A stretch of 64,000 bases of DNA from Vanrija pseudolonga (taxonomy: Eukaryota > Basidiomycota > Tremellomycetes > Trichosporonales > Trichosporonaceae). Made by a program: the position numbers and the translations under genes. Positions 43,137-55,766 of the stretch are shown one piece after another. The stretch's first letter is position 1. Each line of letters opens with the position of its first letter. Below the pieces are notes generated by a model. That model saw only the letters and a list, made by a program, of their open reading frames with translations, made no database searches and was not told the DNA's origin. The stretch spans positions 1,674,001 to 1,738,000 of the forward strand of contig NC_085853.1 in the NCBI RefSeq assembly GCF_020906515.1. Reading direction: 5' to 3'.

Positions 43137-44926
43137 TTAGACTCCAAGGCGCTGGATCACACTGTCAATAGTGTCCTTGATCGAGCCGTCGAGATCGTGG
43201 TACTGCACACCAAGCACCTTGGTCGCCTTGGCCCCATTGTAAAAGTTGGCCGCAGCGTTGATCTCCTTCCTACGCGAGGCCTCGGCGTCACCATTGGGGT
43301 ACGTCTTGCGGTCTGGGTAGTGCTTGGCAAAGCTCTATTCTGGTTAGGATCGGGGCTCCCGTTCGGCGGGGGGCGGGCACTCACCAGGACAAAGTCAATG
43401 GGCGACACGGCACCGTTGCTGGTAATGAAGCGCTGGCCCGAAGCCTCAGGGGTAGTGAGTGCACGGAGATGGCCAAGGGACACTGCACACAAGGAATGTC
43501 AGCGTCGCCACCAGGGTGATGGGAGCCGACTAGTGGCGTAATACGCACCGTCGCGGACGTCGACCCAGTTGAAGGGTGCCTCCTTGATGGCCTTGAGCTC
43601 GGCCTCCTGGTGGTTCCCAGTAAACCAGTTGACGAGGCCAGCTAGGGTTTGCGTTAGCTCGTGCGAGTGGGCGACGATAGCGAGTGAGGAAGCGGGCTGG
43701 TGGTCGCGTGACCATTTTACCGCCACCCCGCATTCCTTAGACATCAGGGCGCAGCGACTGACCAACAGAAGTGTTAAGCTCTGCGACACTCTTGACGGGC
43801 TGCAGAATCGGGCCGAGAACCTACGCAGGTTAGTGTGGGACGAGTAGTGGGCGCGTTGCTCGCACGACCAACTCGCTCGGGCGGACCCGAGCCAGCCGAC
43901 AAGCGAGCAGGCGGAGGCATGTGGCAACGTACAAGAGATGGGTGGATGGCCGCACCATCCCACGAGGGCTTGTTGTCCTCGATCCACTTCCAGAAGGCCT
44001 TCTCGGCGAGCGTCTTGGACGCTGGAGGGAATGAGCGGCGTTCCAGTGGCGACACTAAAACTCACCGCGGTACTTGTCGCCGTTGGTCGCGTTGCGGCCC
44101 TTCTCCTTGACCTCGCGGACTGAGTACTCGTTCCAGTGGTCCTCCTCGTAAGTGTGGGGCTTGGGAATGTCGTCGTCCAGGATGGCGGCGACCGACGACG
44201 TGATGACGACACGCTTGACGTTGGGGCTGGGGCCAGTCAGCGGTGTGGCAGCTCGTCACCTACTTGTTCTTCTTGATCGAGTCGAGAATGCCGACGGTGC
44301 CGTTGACCGCGGGCTTGATGAGCTCGTCGGGGTCGTCGGCCTTGAGGTGGAAGGGGGACGCGGTGTGCGCCACGCCGACGACACCCTTGACGGCTTCGTC
44401 GAAGGCTCCGGGCTGGGGGTCGGCGTGAGTGGCGAGCGCTAGACAGGGAGCTGCTAGCCGGCCAGTGGGGGACGGCGTGCTGAACGTGGGGCAACCGCTA
44501 TCGCAGTAGCAGCAGCAGCAGCAGCAGCTCATGCCACGGATCCAAACCAAGGTACACACAGCACGACACAACACGCTAGCCAGCGCGCCAGCGCACCTCC
44601 ACCCACCGACCCGTCCACCTCCACCGCGCCAGCCAGCGCACACAACCAACTCACCTCAGCAATGTCCTTCACAATGACATAGTCAAAGGGAACAGCCGAG
44701 TCCTTGAAGAGGTCCTTGAGGAACTCGCCCTTGTCAGCAGAGCGGACGGTACCGCGGACGGGGTACCCGGCGTCGAGGAGGTCCTTGACGGTTTGGCTGG
44801 CGAGCGAGCGTCAGCGAGCGGGCTTGCCGGGCCTAGCTTTCCCCAACACCCCCACACCACCCACGTAGCAATGTATCCCGACGCGCCGGACACGAGGACG
44901 AGGTCTCCCTTCTGGATGGCAGGCAT
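43137..44926 (-). CDS. NAD(P)-dependent extended-SDR reductase, third copy
   Basis: About nine exons. Exon 1 is 44926-44865 (MPAIQKGDLVLVSGASGYIAT); the next gives TVKDLLDAGYPVRGTVRSADKG, with the Arg typical of NADPH preference. Exon 3 starts at 44412 after an unusually long intron of about 240 nt that holds an AGC repeat. Further exons give VKRVVITSSVAAIL, KYRASKTLAEKAFWKWI (the YxxxK catalytic pair), VNWFTGNHQ, FNWVDVRDGAY, RFITSNGAVSPIDFVL and the end ...DTIDSVIQRLGV. This is the same GRE2/dihydroflavonol-reductase-like group as the tandem pair at 5.6-9.2 kb, but closer to the classic form, with a complete binding motif. Substrate unknown; small aldehydes such as methylglyoxal are typical of the family. 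Confidence 0.88.
44508..44529 (+). repeat. AGC trinucleotide microsatellite in reductase intron
   Basis: About seven AGC units inside the long second intron of the third reductase. Being intronic, length change would not alter the protein. Confidence 0.85.
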
Positions 44927-45197
44927 TGTGCTGTATGTAGCTTGGATGTGGATGTTTGGGGGGGGGGGGGGCGACGGGCGACAGCTGCGCCGTCATCACG
45001 CCGGCCTGATATATACGCCCCGGCGGGCCGGATATAGCGTCATCGACTACGACGAGGTGGGCGCGTCACGTAATTCAGCGCGATCAGACAACGTGCGCGG
45101 CGCGCCGGTCCGACGGCGCCGTGCTGCTGACTGACGCTGACGCACCCGCGTGCGTCCAAGCGCAGCGTGCGGGAGGGAGTGAGCGAGCGAGTCGCCA

Positions 45198-45217
45198 TGC
45201 GTGCGTGCGTGCGTGCG
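45198..45217 (+). repeat. GCGT/GTGC tetranucleotide repeat
   Basis: About five GCGT units in the promoter region between the third reductase and the myosin light chain gene. Confidence 0.8.
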
Positions 45218-45580
45218 TTCGGGTGTGCGCTGTTGTGCTGCTCCTCGCTCTTGGAAGTAGAGGGCGCCGGGCCGGTGGAGGTGGGTTGGTGGAGGGGCGG
45301 GGATGGCCGAACCGTCCTACCGCTGCGGACGACTTGACCGGCTGCGGGCCGCCTGACGACAAAGCCTCGGACTTGTGCTGGTGTGGGTGAGGGCCGGGGC
45401 TGGCTGTCTTGCGTGACGCGCACTGCCAAGGTGCTGTCGGGATCAGTGGGCCGGCATGTGGGACTCTGGCGGCGGAACCTGCTCACGCCGGTCTGTCCGC
45501 CAGTACTGCTCACAACCCCACTCTGTGCAGCCTACTCGCATCAGAGGCTGGGCTCGTTGGGTTCGGCGCGCACACTCCAT

Positions 45581-45609
45581 TGCGCTGCATGCGCTGCATG
45601 CGCTGTGCG
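45581..45609 (+). repeat. Three tandem 9-nt units (TGCGCTGCA)
   Basis: Two exact units of TGCGCTGCA followed by one variant TGCGCTGTG. Short tandem duplication upstream of the myosin light chain gene. Confidence 0.75.
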
Positions 45610-45830
45610 TCGCCGAGCGCGCTATGGCGGGACGCTGGTCTCCCTCGTCATCACCACCTCGACCTCCACTCACCGACGGAGTATGCTTAAACTCCGTCAC
45701 ACGTGGAACGGTGTTACGTAACCATTCCATCACACCGCGACTGCCCTCCAAACAACAACAAGCGGACACCAAAGCCAAAGTCAACATTGTCTCGACACCC
45801 CCACCACGACAACAAGCACAACGGCACACA

Positions 45831-46639
45831 ATGGTATGCACCCGGCCCACACATCTCCTTCATCCCTCCCATCTCTCCCAGCTCGCTCCGCTCGGTGTCG
45901 CTGACGCTCGCGCCACAGTCCAAAGTCGCAGCCTTAGGCCACGGCCGCCCATCCACCATGCCGCGCGCCGCGCCGACCGAGCGCATCGCCTCCGGCGCAG
46001 CATACACCATGTTCACGCCCCAGCAGGTCAAGCAGTTCAAGGAGGCGTTCAACATGATTGACCAGGACGGGGATGGGCGGGTTGGCCGGGGGGATTTGGA
46101 GGTGATGTTGGGGAATTTGGGTGGGTTCGAGCCCAGCCGAGCCGCACGCAGTGCGGCGAGGCGGGGCGTTGATGGCGGCGAGGAGAGACGCGGTGCTGAC
46201 TACCTCCCCCAGGCCAGACCCCCACCCCCGCGCTCCTCGACAAGCTCCTCTCCTCCCGTCCCCGCGGCACAGCCGCCACGACCCCCGACATCAACTTCAC
46301 CCAGTTCCTCACCATGATGGGCGAGCACCTCATCCACCTCGACCACGAGCACGACCTCCTCGAGGCGTTTGCGTGCTTTGACGACGGGGACAAGGGGTGG
46401 GTCGATACCGCCGAGGTTCGGAAGCATCTCGCCGAGATGGGCGACCACATGAGCCAAGACGAGGTGAGTGGTGGCGAGAGGAGATAACGAGGCCAGGGCT
46501 AACGCACCCCCGCCAGATCGACCGCCTGTTCAACGGCCCATACACCGACCGCCAGGGACGGTTCAACTATGTCGAGTGGGCAAAGGTCCTGCGCGTCAAC
46601 GACGGCGACGACACAACCGACGGCGCGCTGGCTATTTGA
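45831..46639 (+). CDS. RLC1: Myosin regulatory light chain, EF-hand protein
   Basis: Exons 45831-45833 (the ATG alone), 45919-46120, 46213-46463 and 46517-46639 join in frame to 192 residues. After a short N-terminal extension the sequence ERIASGAAYTMFTPQQVKQFKEAFNM matches the start of regulatory light chains, with the Ser in RIAS at the place of the kinase target. The first EF-hand loop (DQDGDGRVGRGD) keeps Asp at positions 1, 3, 5 and 12 and should bind a divalent ion. The later loops are degenerate (DDGDKGWVDTAE lacks acidic residues at 3 and 5). The pattern of one good first site argues for the regulatory light chain rather than calmodulin or Cdc4-type essential chain. It would bind a type II myosin IQ motif in the cytokinetic ring. 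If the first intron is not used, Met in STMPRAAP (45958) is an alternative start. Confidence 0.82.
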
Positions 46640-46714
46640 GCGGCGCGCAACAACCACGGCACCTCCCCGCTTCTGTACTATGCAATTGTATGATACATGT
46701 GATGTCTACTACGT

Positions 46715-49700
46715 CTACGCACTCGCCCACGCTCCCAGTGCCGCTCTCACACTGGGCAGCTTCCACGCACCGAGGTCTGCAGGCAGCGTGTCCTCCTCTG
46801 CGTCAAACTGCTCAAGGACCGCCGTCGCGTACTTGTCCGACGCCTCGCGCGCCTTGATCTCAAGCTCGGTTCCCGACGACCCGGCAGCCGCGGCGGCGGG
46901 AACTAGCTGGGACAGCGCCTGGAGGAGCCGTCGCGCGGGAACGTGGTTGTGTGCGAGGTACACTGCCAGCGCGGCGACCTCGGCGGGTGTCGGGTTCGCG
47001 CCACGCAGATACGCCACCTGCGACTCTTGGGTCCCCTGCCGGGCGGTGAGGCGAAGCTGCAGCGCGTGCAGGAACGTCTGTCTCAAGATGGGGTGGCGTT
47101 TCTCCCCACCCAGCGTCGAGTACTCTCGTTCGAACACGGTCGGGCGGTAGAACCGCAGCAGGAAAGCTACTTGTGCCAGTCGTTCCAGTTTGAGCTCGTC
47201 GCTCGATCCCAGAGCCAGCGCCATGGACAGGTACACGCCCAGCATCGACGGCTTGTCGACGGACACGCACTCGAACAGCACGTAGCGAACAAACGACTCG
47301 AGCCATGCTGAGCCCGCGAACCGCTTGACCATGCCGACAATGACCGAGTCGCCAGTGTGCAGTGAGATGAGCTCAACAATTTCGGTCGACGCTAGTTGAA
47401 TCGGCGCGGCCGGAGATACCAGGTCGTACTGCATGTCGAACCCAGCCATTGTTCCGGCCCGCACAAACATGCTCCGGTAACCACGCGGGTCAAAGTTGTA
47501 GTCGAGGAACCCAGACTTGCGCTTGACCCAGATCGTGCGCGAGCGTACCAGACTGTCGCGGTCGCGCGGGTTGGATAGGTCGTAGGTCACAGGCCAGTAT
47601 CGTGGCGAGTCGACCGTGATGGACACGATGGTGTCAAACGGTGCCACCAGTGTCGGCGAGATGAGATTCTGCTCTCCAGCTCTGCCCCGCACCTTGATCT
47701 TGATGGGCATGAAGATCGACTCTCGCGTGTCGACGTCACGAGCAATGAGGCAGCGTGGCTCGACGGCGAGCGCCCAGAGGTGCCTGTACGCCTGGGGATA
47801 CGCCTTGATGTCCATCGGCGACGCGAGGAAGCGAGGGAAGAAGGAGATGCTAAGAGCGGCGATGGCGAGATTCGAGTTGCCCAGGGTGAAGTAGCCTCGG
47901 CCAAGGAACAACAGACCCAGGGCCATGTGCATGGCCATGTGCGAGCCATATGTCACGCCTGCTCCCTCTTGGCCATGGGAGACACGGAGCCGGCGCATGA
48001 CGTTGAGCTCACCAGTGCCAGACATGAGTGTGGCGAGGGCGAGGGTCAGAATGTTGAGCGCCTGCCGCGCAGTATTTCTCCTGATCCTGCCCTCGTACGT
48101 CATGGACTGTCCAGCCGCCGCCTTGCCAAGGACGCCGAAGAACGTGAGGATGATGACGTGCGCTGCTTCGTTGGCGGTTGATGCAAATCGGATGCCGAGG
48201 CCGAGACACGCCCCTGCAATGATGTTGAGGTAGGCCAGTTCCGTGTTGAGCTCCATGCCGCTCGTGCGCTTGTGGCCGTGGTGCAGGGATTGGATGAAGG
48301 CTGGCAGTTGAGCATCCACCCACTCCATCTGGGGCTTTACGTCGTCCCAGAGGATGAGGGCACGGGCATATGTGCGGATCAGAAGCTGGTCGGGTCGAAC
48401 GCTCTCCAACGCGAGCGCAGTCTGTGGGATTTCGAGCAGGTCGGCAATGTCCTGTCGACCCGTCTTGAGGTACATGAGACCGAGGGCGAGCGTCGCTCCC
48501 GGTGAAGTGACAGTGGCGTCAATGTGGGACGCCGTGCGCTTGTTCTTGCCGCCGTGTACTCGTGGCGCATCACCATGGATGCAAGGCGTGAGCTGCGCCA
48601 GCAGCCCACGTTCAGTCTCGCTGGACGATGATCCACCGCGACCGAGCATGATTAGGCCAAAGGCCATTGACGCCGAGAACGAGTAGGCTTCACGGCTCTC
48701 TGTGAAGCCGTCCACCCTAGGCATCTCGGAGCGTGCAATCTCGCCCAGGACAACCTCGGCCATGTGGAGGTTCTTGCTGCCCACGTAGATGAGACCGAGG
48801 CTGACCAGGGCGGTCGATTGGACAACCGGTGACTCGTTGAGCTCCATCGATCCAAGTGGAAGCAGCGCAGCAGCGTGCAATGACACCATACGAGTGACCT
48901 GGGGGTCGCAGCTACCGGCAAACGATGCGCCGAGACCAAGCAGCAGGCCAACAGACGTCATGTCGTGGCGGAGCTCCAAGTAGGGAAAGACGCCGATGGC
49001 GTTCATGGTCCGCAGGCGGCCAGTGAGACCAAGACCAAGGAGGAAGCCCGCATGGTCTGCCGATGGTGTATCGGGACGGTTGAACGCGATCCACGACGCG
49101 TCAATACCCTTGGAGTCGGATGAAATGGAGAGGGCAGCGGACACGCCATTGTGGAAGCATGGCCAGTCGGCACCCTCCGGGATCTGCGCCTTGATGACAT
49201 TGTTGCCAGGTACGACCTTGACAGCGAGCTCGATGAGCGGAATATTCCAAGGGTCTGTGATTGTGGCCGATCGTGAGCTGTAGTGGAACATGCCCTGGCC
49301 GACAGTGATGGCCAATGTGCGGTTGGCAATCGTGTTGACCACGCTTTGGTGGTACTGCATGATGTCTTGTTCGCTGGGGGTTAGCTGAAGTCGGTGAAGT
49401 TAAGCCTACCTTGCGCCCTTGGGGTCCTCGACAGCGATGGTTCGTTGATGCGTCGTCTGCATGATACGCTCGACCTCCTCGACACGCTTGTCGACACCGA
49501 AGCGGACATGTGGCAGTGCGGCAAAGTGGGCGTGCTTGGACGTCTCGCCAGTCACAGAGGCTACGATTTCACCAATGGTCGGCGGCTTCTTTGGCCCAGA
49601 CTCGGGTCCCATGGGCAGGTCTGTGGTCGACACCTTGTCGGCCGTGTAAATCGAGGCCAGGTCCTTGCGATCGACAAACTCGAACACTTGGGGAGAGACG

Positions 49701-52662
49701 TCTTTCGAAGGGTTGACCTGGGCGACCCGGACAATCTCCTGGAGGGGCATGGCGACGCCAAATGGCAGATCTGCGAGCCACGCGGTGTCGACACCATTGT
49801 CGACCATGATCTTGACTGCGGTGATGGCGCGTTTCTCTATCGGGACGAGGGTGCCACCTCGGCGGGACTCTGGCGAGTGCGTCAACGTCGAGTAGATTGT
49901 GGCGACAAGGCGAGTCTGCTTGCAAGGATCTGGCGAGCCGAGGGGAGAGGCATTCGGGAAGCAGGATTGAGGTGATGGGAATGGCCGCGTAGGCCACATG
50001 AGGAGGCGGGAGAGGTAGAGGAGGATGTCTGGTGGTTCGTGGAACTGGTCCAGGAGTGGGTGGTCGACTGGTCGACTTGGGTATGCCAGGGGCGTGCCGG
50101 CCAATGCGCCTGGCATCAAGCGACGCCAGTAGTCAACCCAGTCTTCGCGCCCAATAGCGGCTGATAGTCGTAGCAGGACCGGTGCGAGGTGGGTGAGCCA
50201 CGATGCTGTGGCCGACGACAGCCGCGAGTCTTGCGCCACGAGGTGGAGGGCGAGGAGTACGTTTGGGGTGAGGGAGTGTGGCCTCACGGTGTCGGCTGTT
50301 GTCGACGCCGGTGTCCTTTCTACCATTTTTATCCGCTGCGCCAATCGTCGGAGCACGGGGTCCGACTGCGTAGACCAGCCGGACAACAATTCGACGCGGG
50401 TGTCGTGTTCAGGCGAGGGAGTGAGGCCGCACATGGTGTAGAGGACATTGGAAAGGGTACGCCACTGGGTCTCGACCTCGCTTCGCTGCGGCGCCATCTG
50501 CTGCTGCAACTCGGCGAGGAACGCCTCCGACAGCTGGGCAAACTCGTTCTGCGACAGGGCGTATGACAACGCTTCGAGACATCGACACGCCACGCCCTGG
50601 GCCGGCTCGAAATCGAGCGAAACACGCAGTCTGTCTCCGTCACTGTACACCACGGTGACTTTGGATCCAGACGCATCGAGGAGGTCCACCACACGTCTCT
50701 CGCTTGACACGACCTCACCGTCGCCGTCAAGGACCATGCTCAGGCTCGCTGCGAGCTTGTGCGCAACTTCGTCGCGTCCGTCGGCGGTCAACACCCGCGG
50801 AATCTGGACCGCCATCTGGTGGGACGACGCCGAGAAGAGGTTGAGTGATCCGTCCTCCGCGAGCAGGAGTGTATCCAGGACGTTTGATCGTGTGGCCAGG
50901 ACGGGGACGGCCGCGACGCAGTGCACTCCTCGGAAGGCATTGAACACGAATGCCGGGCTCGGCTGGGACACCTCCTCTACACCGAATGTGAATAATGTCG
51001 TGGGCAGGTTGGTGAACGTCAACACAAGGTTGAGGTGCGCTGATTGCGGTGAGCGGTTCTCGGACAGGAACACGCGCGCGGCGTCGAGGTCTACATCGCT
51101 GGGACATGTCAGCTGATTCCTCGGCCCTCAACTCACCCAGGTGGTCGCCACGAGTACACACGCTCGACAACAATCTCACTGCGCAGCTCGAGCTGCTCCT
51201 TATCCAGGCCCATGATCATGGTCGTCTCACCCAAGTCCTCGGCCATGACATGGAGCGATAAGCGTGGGTAGTCCCTCGCGTCATCGCGGCGCTTGCCGGC
51301 CATCGAAAGCCGCTGTGACTTTGTCTCTGTCCCAAAGCTGCTGACGCGTGTCACGCGGCGGGACGAGCCAAATGCGGCGGCAGCAGGCCCAGCGAACGGG
51401 TCGTCATCGGCTTCAATCTCGTTAGCCATGGACGCGCGCGACGCCTTGCGCCGCGAGCGGTCCAGCAGGTCGGCGCCGCCCAAGCTCGACACCCGCCGAT
51501 CTGTTGGCACGCCGGCACCGCCAAAGCCCGAGACCCGGCGATCTGTCGGCACGCCCAGTGTCGAGCGGCTAAGCGAGGCCCGCCCGCCTCGCCGACTGGA
51601 GGGCGGGGGTGGTAGTTCAGTTGCGCGCAGCAGCTCCTCGGGTCGCATACTCTTGACGCTGCTCGTCGGCGGCATATCATTCGTCTCCGGGAGGGGGATC
51701 CGCGCGCGCCGGTAGAACAGGAACTGACCCTCCTCGTGGTCGTACGCCACGAGAAGCGGGTATGGCGCCGGCGCGACGTAGATAATCGACTGGGTCATTG
51801 GGATTTTGGTCGTCGACGCGTTGGCGGCTAGACTTGGCTCTTCGTCGCCGAACCCGCCGCCGATCTCCGCCTCGGCGACCCACTTGAACTCGCCAAAGAT
51901 GTCGGTGAAGGTGAAGAGGCGGGGGAGTTTTGGCGCCTTGGCGTCCTCGCGGTCGACGAGGTCGTCGAGCACGCTGACGCCGGTACGGTCGGCGAAGGAG
52001 CTTCGACGGGGTTTACGCCCCTTGGTCTCGGCGAGCCGTTTCTGCTCGCGCCGCTCAAGCGCGCGCTGTACGAGCGCGCCGCCGTCCGGGAGGGCCCAGC
52101 ACCGCTCCACAGGCCACGGGAGGGCAATCTTCGTGTCCTGACCCGAGGCGAAGTAGACAAAGGCGTACGACGCGAGGAAGACGACCACGGCACGTTGTAG
52201 GCCCGTAGCGGACGGGCGGAGCTCGGCGCTCTTCGCACCCCATTGCGCGTGCTGCGACGTGTGGAACGGGCCAAAAGTAGAGGATGCGTCGGGGGCCTTG
52301 GGTGTGCTGGGTGCCGCTGCGCCCTCGTCGCCCGGTGGTCGGAACCACACGAACGCGGCGTAGGCCACCTTCTCGCTCTGGTGCTCGTACGTGAACCGCC
52401 GGAAGATCTCCACCCCGCGCGACCAGGTCACGCTCCTCCCACTCCAGGTGAGTGCCTCGTCGGTGGCGTTGGAGACCGAGCCCTCCTCGAGAGATAGTGG
52501 CGCAAACGTCTGGTGGATTGGCGCGCGGGAACTGCTGCTGCTGCTCGAGCCCGAGGCTTCTTGCGACGGCCCATGCGTGCCGCTGGTCGAACTGCTGCCC
52601 GCACGCGCATACAGGACGTGACCTGGTGACACTCCGTCCCCGAGTACGGTGGCCTGAAGCAT
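46715..52662 (-). CDS. APC1: Anaphase-promoting complex subunit 1
   Basis: Exons 52662-51137, 51098-49410 and 49373-46715 join in frame to 1957 residues, normal for Apc1. The N-terminal third contains a WD40-like part broken by Ser/Arg-rich loops (MTQSIIYVAPAPYPLLVAYDHEEGQFLFYRR), and the middle is helical. The last exon carries the PC (proteasome/cyclosome) repeats: HAGFLLGLGLTGRLRTM, TSVGLLLGLGASFAG, QSTALVSLGLIYVGS and SASMAFGLIMLGRG. The C-terminal beta domain ends RAALGAWASA. Apc1 is the scaffold of the ubiquitin ligase that destroys securin and cyclin B. The stop lies 75 bases from the convergent myosin light chain stop. Phospho-type Ser/Arg loops around residues 330-400 (RRVSGFGG, RRVSSLGG) form a short tandem duplication. 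Confidence 0.93.
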
Positions 52663-52995
52663 CACGAGGGTTTGTGGTTGTGTTGTGAAGATGAAGTGTG
52701 ATTGATGATCGTGTTGACGGGGTTGTGTGCACTTTGTCCCTTGGACGCCAGGTGGAGGTTGCCCAAACAAAACATCCGTTCCTGTGATGGTGATGGCGGC
52801 TCTATTGTGGCACTCGTCCAAACCATCACTGCCAGTCCACAAAACATCGTCTATGCAATGGGATCCATGAATGGGCAAAAGGAAAACTAAAAGGATAGGA
52901 AAACAGTAGAGTGCAATGTACAACACAGAGTGGCCCCATACTACCACTTCTCACTACCGACAGACTTCTCACACGCCAGCTCGATCTCTACGCCT
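52663..52995. other. Short intergenic gap between RNR1 and APC1
   Basis: 333 bases between two minus-strand genes, holding the RNR1 3' end and the APC1 promoter. Nothing else is seen. Confidence 0.6.
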
Positions 52996-55766
52996 TTATC
53001 CCGAGCACATGACGCAGGCGTCCTTGTTGTCGATGCTGCACTGAAGGGCGGCAGCAGCGCGCTCCTCTGCCCGACGCTTGGCCTCCTCGTACGACAACTC
53101 CTCGCTCTCAGAGGGCTGGGGGCTGACGTCACGCTCAACCTCGCGAGCGGCAGCAACCTCGACGGGCTTGGCCTCACGGGCCTGCGAAGCCGCGGTGATC
53201 TCGGGAGGGACGGGCGCCGAGGCAGTGGTCTGGATCTTGACCTTGCGCAGGGGCTCGACGAGGCTCGAGGCCGAGGCGCTCGAAGCCGTCGTGGGCGAGG
53301 TGACCTTCTTGGCAGCACCAGCCTCAAGGGTCTTGGCCTGCTTGAGAGTGCTGGCGTCGATGGTGAACTGGATGGCGTTGGCCGCAGGGCGGGTGCGGAG
53401 GTAGTAGGCACCAGTCTTGAGTCCACGCTTCCAGCCGTAGAAGTGCATCGACGTGAGCTGCGAGAACGAGGGGTTTGCAAGGTGGATGTTGAGCGACTGC
53501 GACTGGTCGATGAAGGCACCACGGTCGGCAGCAAGGTCAATGACCGCCTTCTGCGAGATCTCCCAAACAGTCTTGTAGATGGCCTTGAGCTCATCGGGGA
53601 TGTTGGGGATGTGCTGAATCGAACCACCCGAGGCAATGATGAGGTTCTTCATGTTGTCGTCCCAGATGCCAAGGTTGATGAGGTCGCGGAGGAGCCAGGG
53701 GCAGATGATGGGGAAGTCACCCGAGAGCACACGACGCGAGTAGAGCATGGAGGTGTAGGGCTCGAAGCACTCGTTCCAGCCAAGGATCTGCGAGGTCGAG
53801 GCAGTGGGCATGGGGGCAACGAGGAGCGAGTTGCGGACACCGTGCTCGGCAATCTTGGCACGGAGCTCAGTCCAGTCCCAGAGGTCGGTGGGGACACGGC
53901 CCCAGAGGTCAGGCTGGAGCTTGCCCTGCGAGATGGGCGAGCCCTCGTACGAGGGGTACTTGCCAAGCTCCTGAGCCATCTCGTTGGAAGCCTCGAGGGC
54001 AGCGTGGTAGATGGTCTCGAAGATCTTGATGTTGAGCTCACGAGCACCAGGCGAGTCGAAGGGAAGACGGAGAGCCATGAAGGTGTCGGCGAGACCCTGG
54101 ACACCAAGACCGACAGGACGGTGGCGCATGTTCGAGTTGCGAGCCTCGGGAACGGGGTAGTAGTTCCTGGTGATGACCTGGTCGAGGTTCTTGGTGACAA
54201 CCTTGGTGATCTGGTGGAGCTTCTTGAAGTCGTACGAGTTGGTCTCGAAGTCGACAAAGGCAGGAAGGGCAAGCGAGGCAAGGTTGCAGACGGCGACCTC
54301 ATCGGGGGCAGAGTACTCGATGATCTCAGTGCAGAGGTTGGACGACTTGATGGTGCCGAGGTGCTGCTGGTTGGACTTGCGGTTGGCAGCGTCCTTGTAG
54401 AGCATGAAGGGACCACCAGTCTCGGTCTGAGCCTCGAGGATGGCGAACCAGAGCTTCTGGGCCTTGATGGTCTTGCGACCCTTGCCCTCGCGCTCGTACT
54501 TCTCGTACAACTCCTCGAACTTCTCCGAGTGGACGTCGGCAAGGCCGGGGCACTCGGCAGGGCACATGAGGGTCCACTCGCCGTCCTGCTCGACACGCTT
54601 CATGAAGAGGTCGGGGATCCAGAGGGCGTAGAAGAGGTCACGAGCGCGAACCTCTTCCTTGCCGTGGTTCTTCCTCAGGTCGAGGAAGTCGAAGACATCG
54701 GCGTGCCAGGGCTCGAGGTAGATGGCAAAGGCACCGGGGCGCTTGTTGCCACCCTGGTCGACGTAACGAGCAGTGGCGTCGTAGGCACGGAGCATGGGGA
54801 CGATACCGTTGGAGTAGCCGTTGGTGCCGGCAATGTACGAGCCCTTGGCACGAATGTTGTGGATGTGGAGACCGATACCGCCGGCAGTCTTGGAGATCTG
54901 GGCACAGGTCTTGAGCGTGTCGTAGATGCCGTCAATCGAGTCGTCCTTCATGGCGACAAGGAAGCACGACGACATCTGGGCGTGGGGGGTACCCGAGTTG
55001 AAGAGGGTAGGAGACGCGTGGGTGAAGTAACGCTCCGACATGAGGTTGTAGGTCTCGAGGACCTTCTCAATGTTGTCACCGTGGATGCCGACAGCAACAC
55101 GCATGAGCATGTGCTGGGGACGCTCGGCAACCTTGCCGTTGATCTTGAGAAGGTACGAGCGCTCGAGGGTCTTGAAGCCAAAGTAGTTGTAGGCAAAGTC
55201 ACGGTCGTAGATGATGGCACCGTCAAGGACATCCTTGTTGGCCTGGACAATGTTGTAGACCTCCTCCGAGACCATGGGGGCCTGCTTGCCGGTCTTGGGG
55301 TTGACCCACTCGTACAGGTCGGCAATGACTTGCGAGAACACCTTCTTGGTGAGCTTGTGCGTGTTGGACACGGAGATCCTAGACGCGAGGATCGCGTAGT
55401 CGCTGAGACAATGTCAGCGGGAGAAGATTGGGTGGAGGTGAGGTCGGGCGACGCGTCGACCCTCCCTTCGCCCCTCCTCAGGGTTTGACTCACGAGTGCA
55501 TGGTGGTCATGGACGCGGCGGTCTCAGCGGCGAGCGTGTCGAGCTCGGCCGTCGTGATACCGGGGTAGATACCGGCGGCGACCTTCTGCGTGATTAAAGC
55601 AGGCTCGACATGGTCGCGGTCCAGGCCGTACGACAGCTTGTTGAGACGGGCGGTGACTGGCGCGTGTCAACGATCGCTCCACCACCAGCACGACGCGTTC
55701 AAACTCACCCTTGTCAAAGGCAACGGCCTCCTTGCGGCCATCACGCTTGTAGACCCACATAACCAT
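52996..55766 (-). CDS. RNR1: Ribonucleotide reductase large subunit
   Basis: Exons 55766-55709, 55656-55494 and 55402-52996 join in frame to 875 residues. The N-terminus ([30 protein letters not shown]) is the ATP-cone, which binds ATP/dATP for overall activity control. The catalytic barrel shows [31 protein letters not shown] (substrate-site Cys), [25 protein letters not shown] (thiyl Cys with neighbouring Glu) and [24 protein letters not shown]. The Ala/Lys/Glu-rich linker of about 90 residues precedes the C-terminal Cys pair ACVMCSG, which is reduced by thioredoxin or glutaredoxin. The enzyme makes dNTPs with the Rnr2/4 small subunit in the cytoplasm. An ACGCGT box lies about 330 bases upstream. 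Very strong codon bias on this frame gives a long antisense frame, which is an artefact. Confidence 0.97.

Larger units (their letters stand above)
44927..45830. other. Divergent promoter region with short repeats
   Basis: About 900 bases between the third reductase (minus) and the myosin light chain (plus). It contains a run of about 14 G at 44958-44971, GCGT units at 45198-45217 and three 9-nt units at 45581-45609. Frames across it are repeat translations without family signs. Confidence 0.6.

Noticed and set aside
46118-46134. B-box-like GGGTTCGAGCCC near the first long intron of the myosin light chain
   Set aside because: No D-arm, anticodon arm or acceptor stem around it; the left side is coding sequence of the EF-hand gene.
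52930-55488. 852-residue plus-strand open frame opposite RNR1
   Set aside because: The minus strand encodes an unmistakable RNR1 with all motifs. The antisense frame is Val/Leu/Gly/Asp-rich filler that arises when a highly biased gene avoids certain codons.
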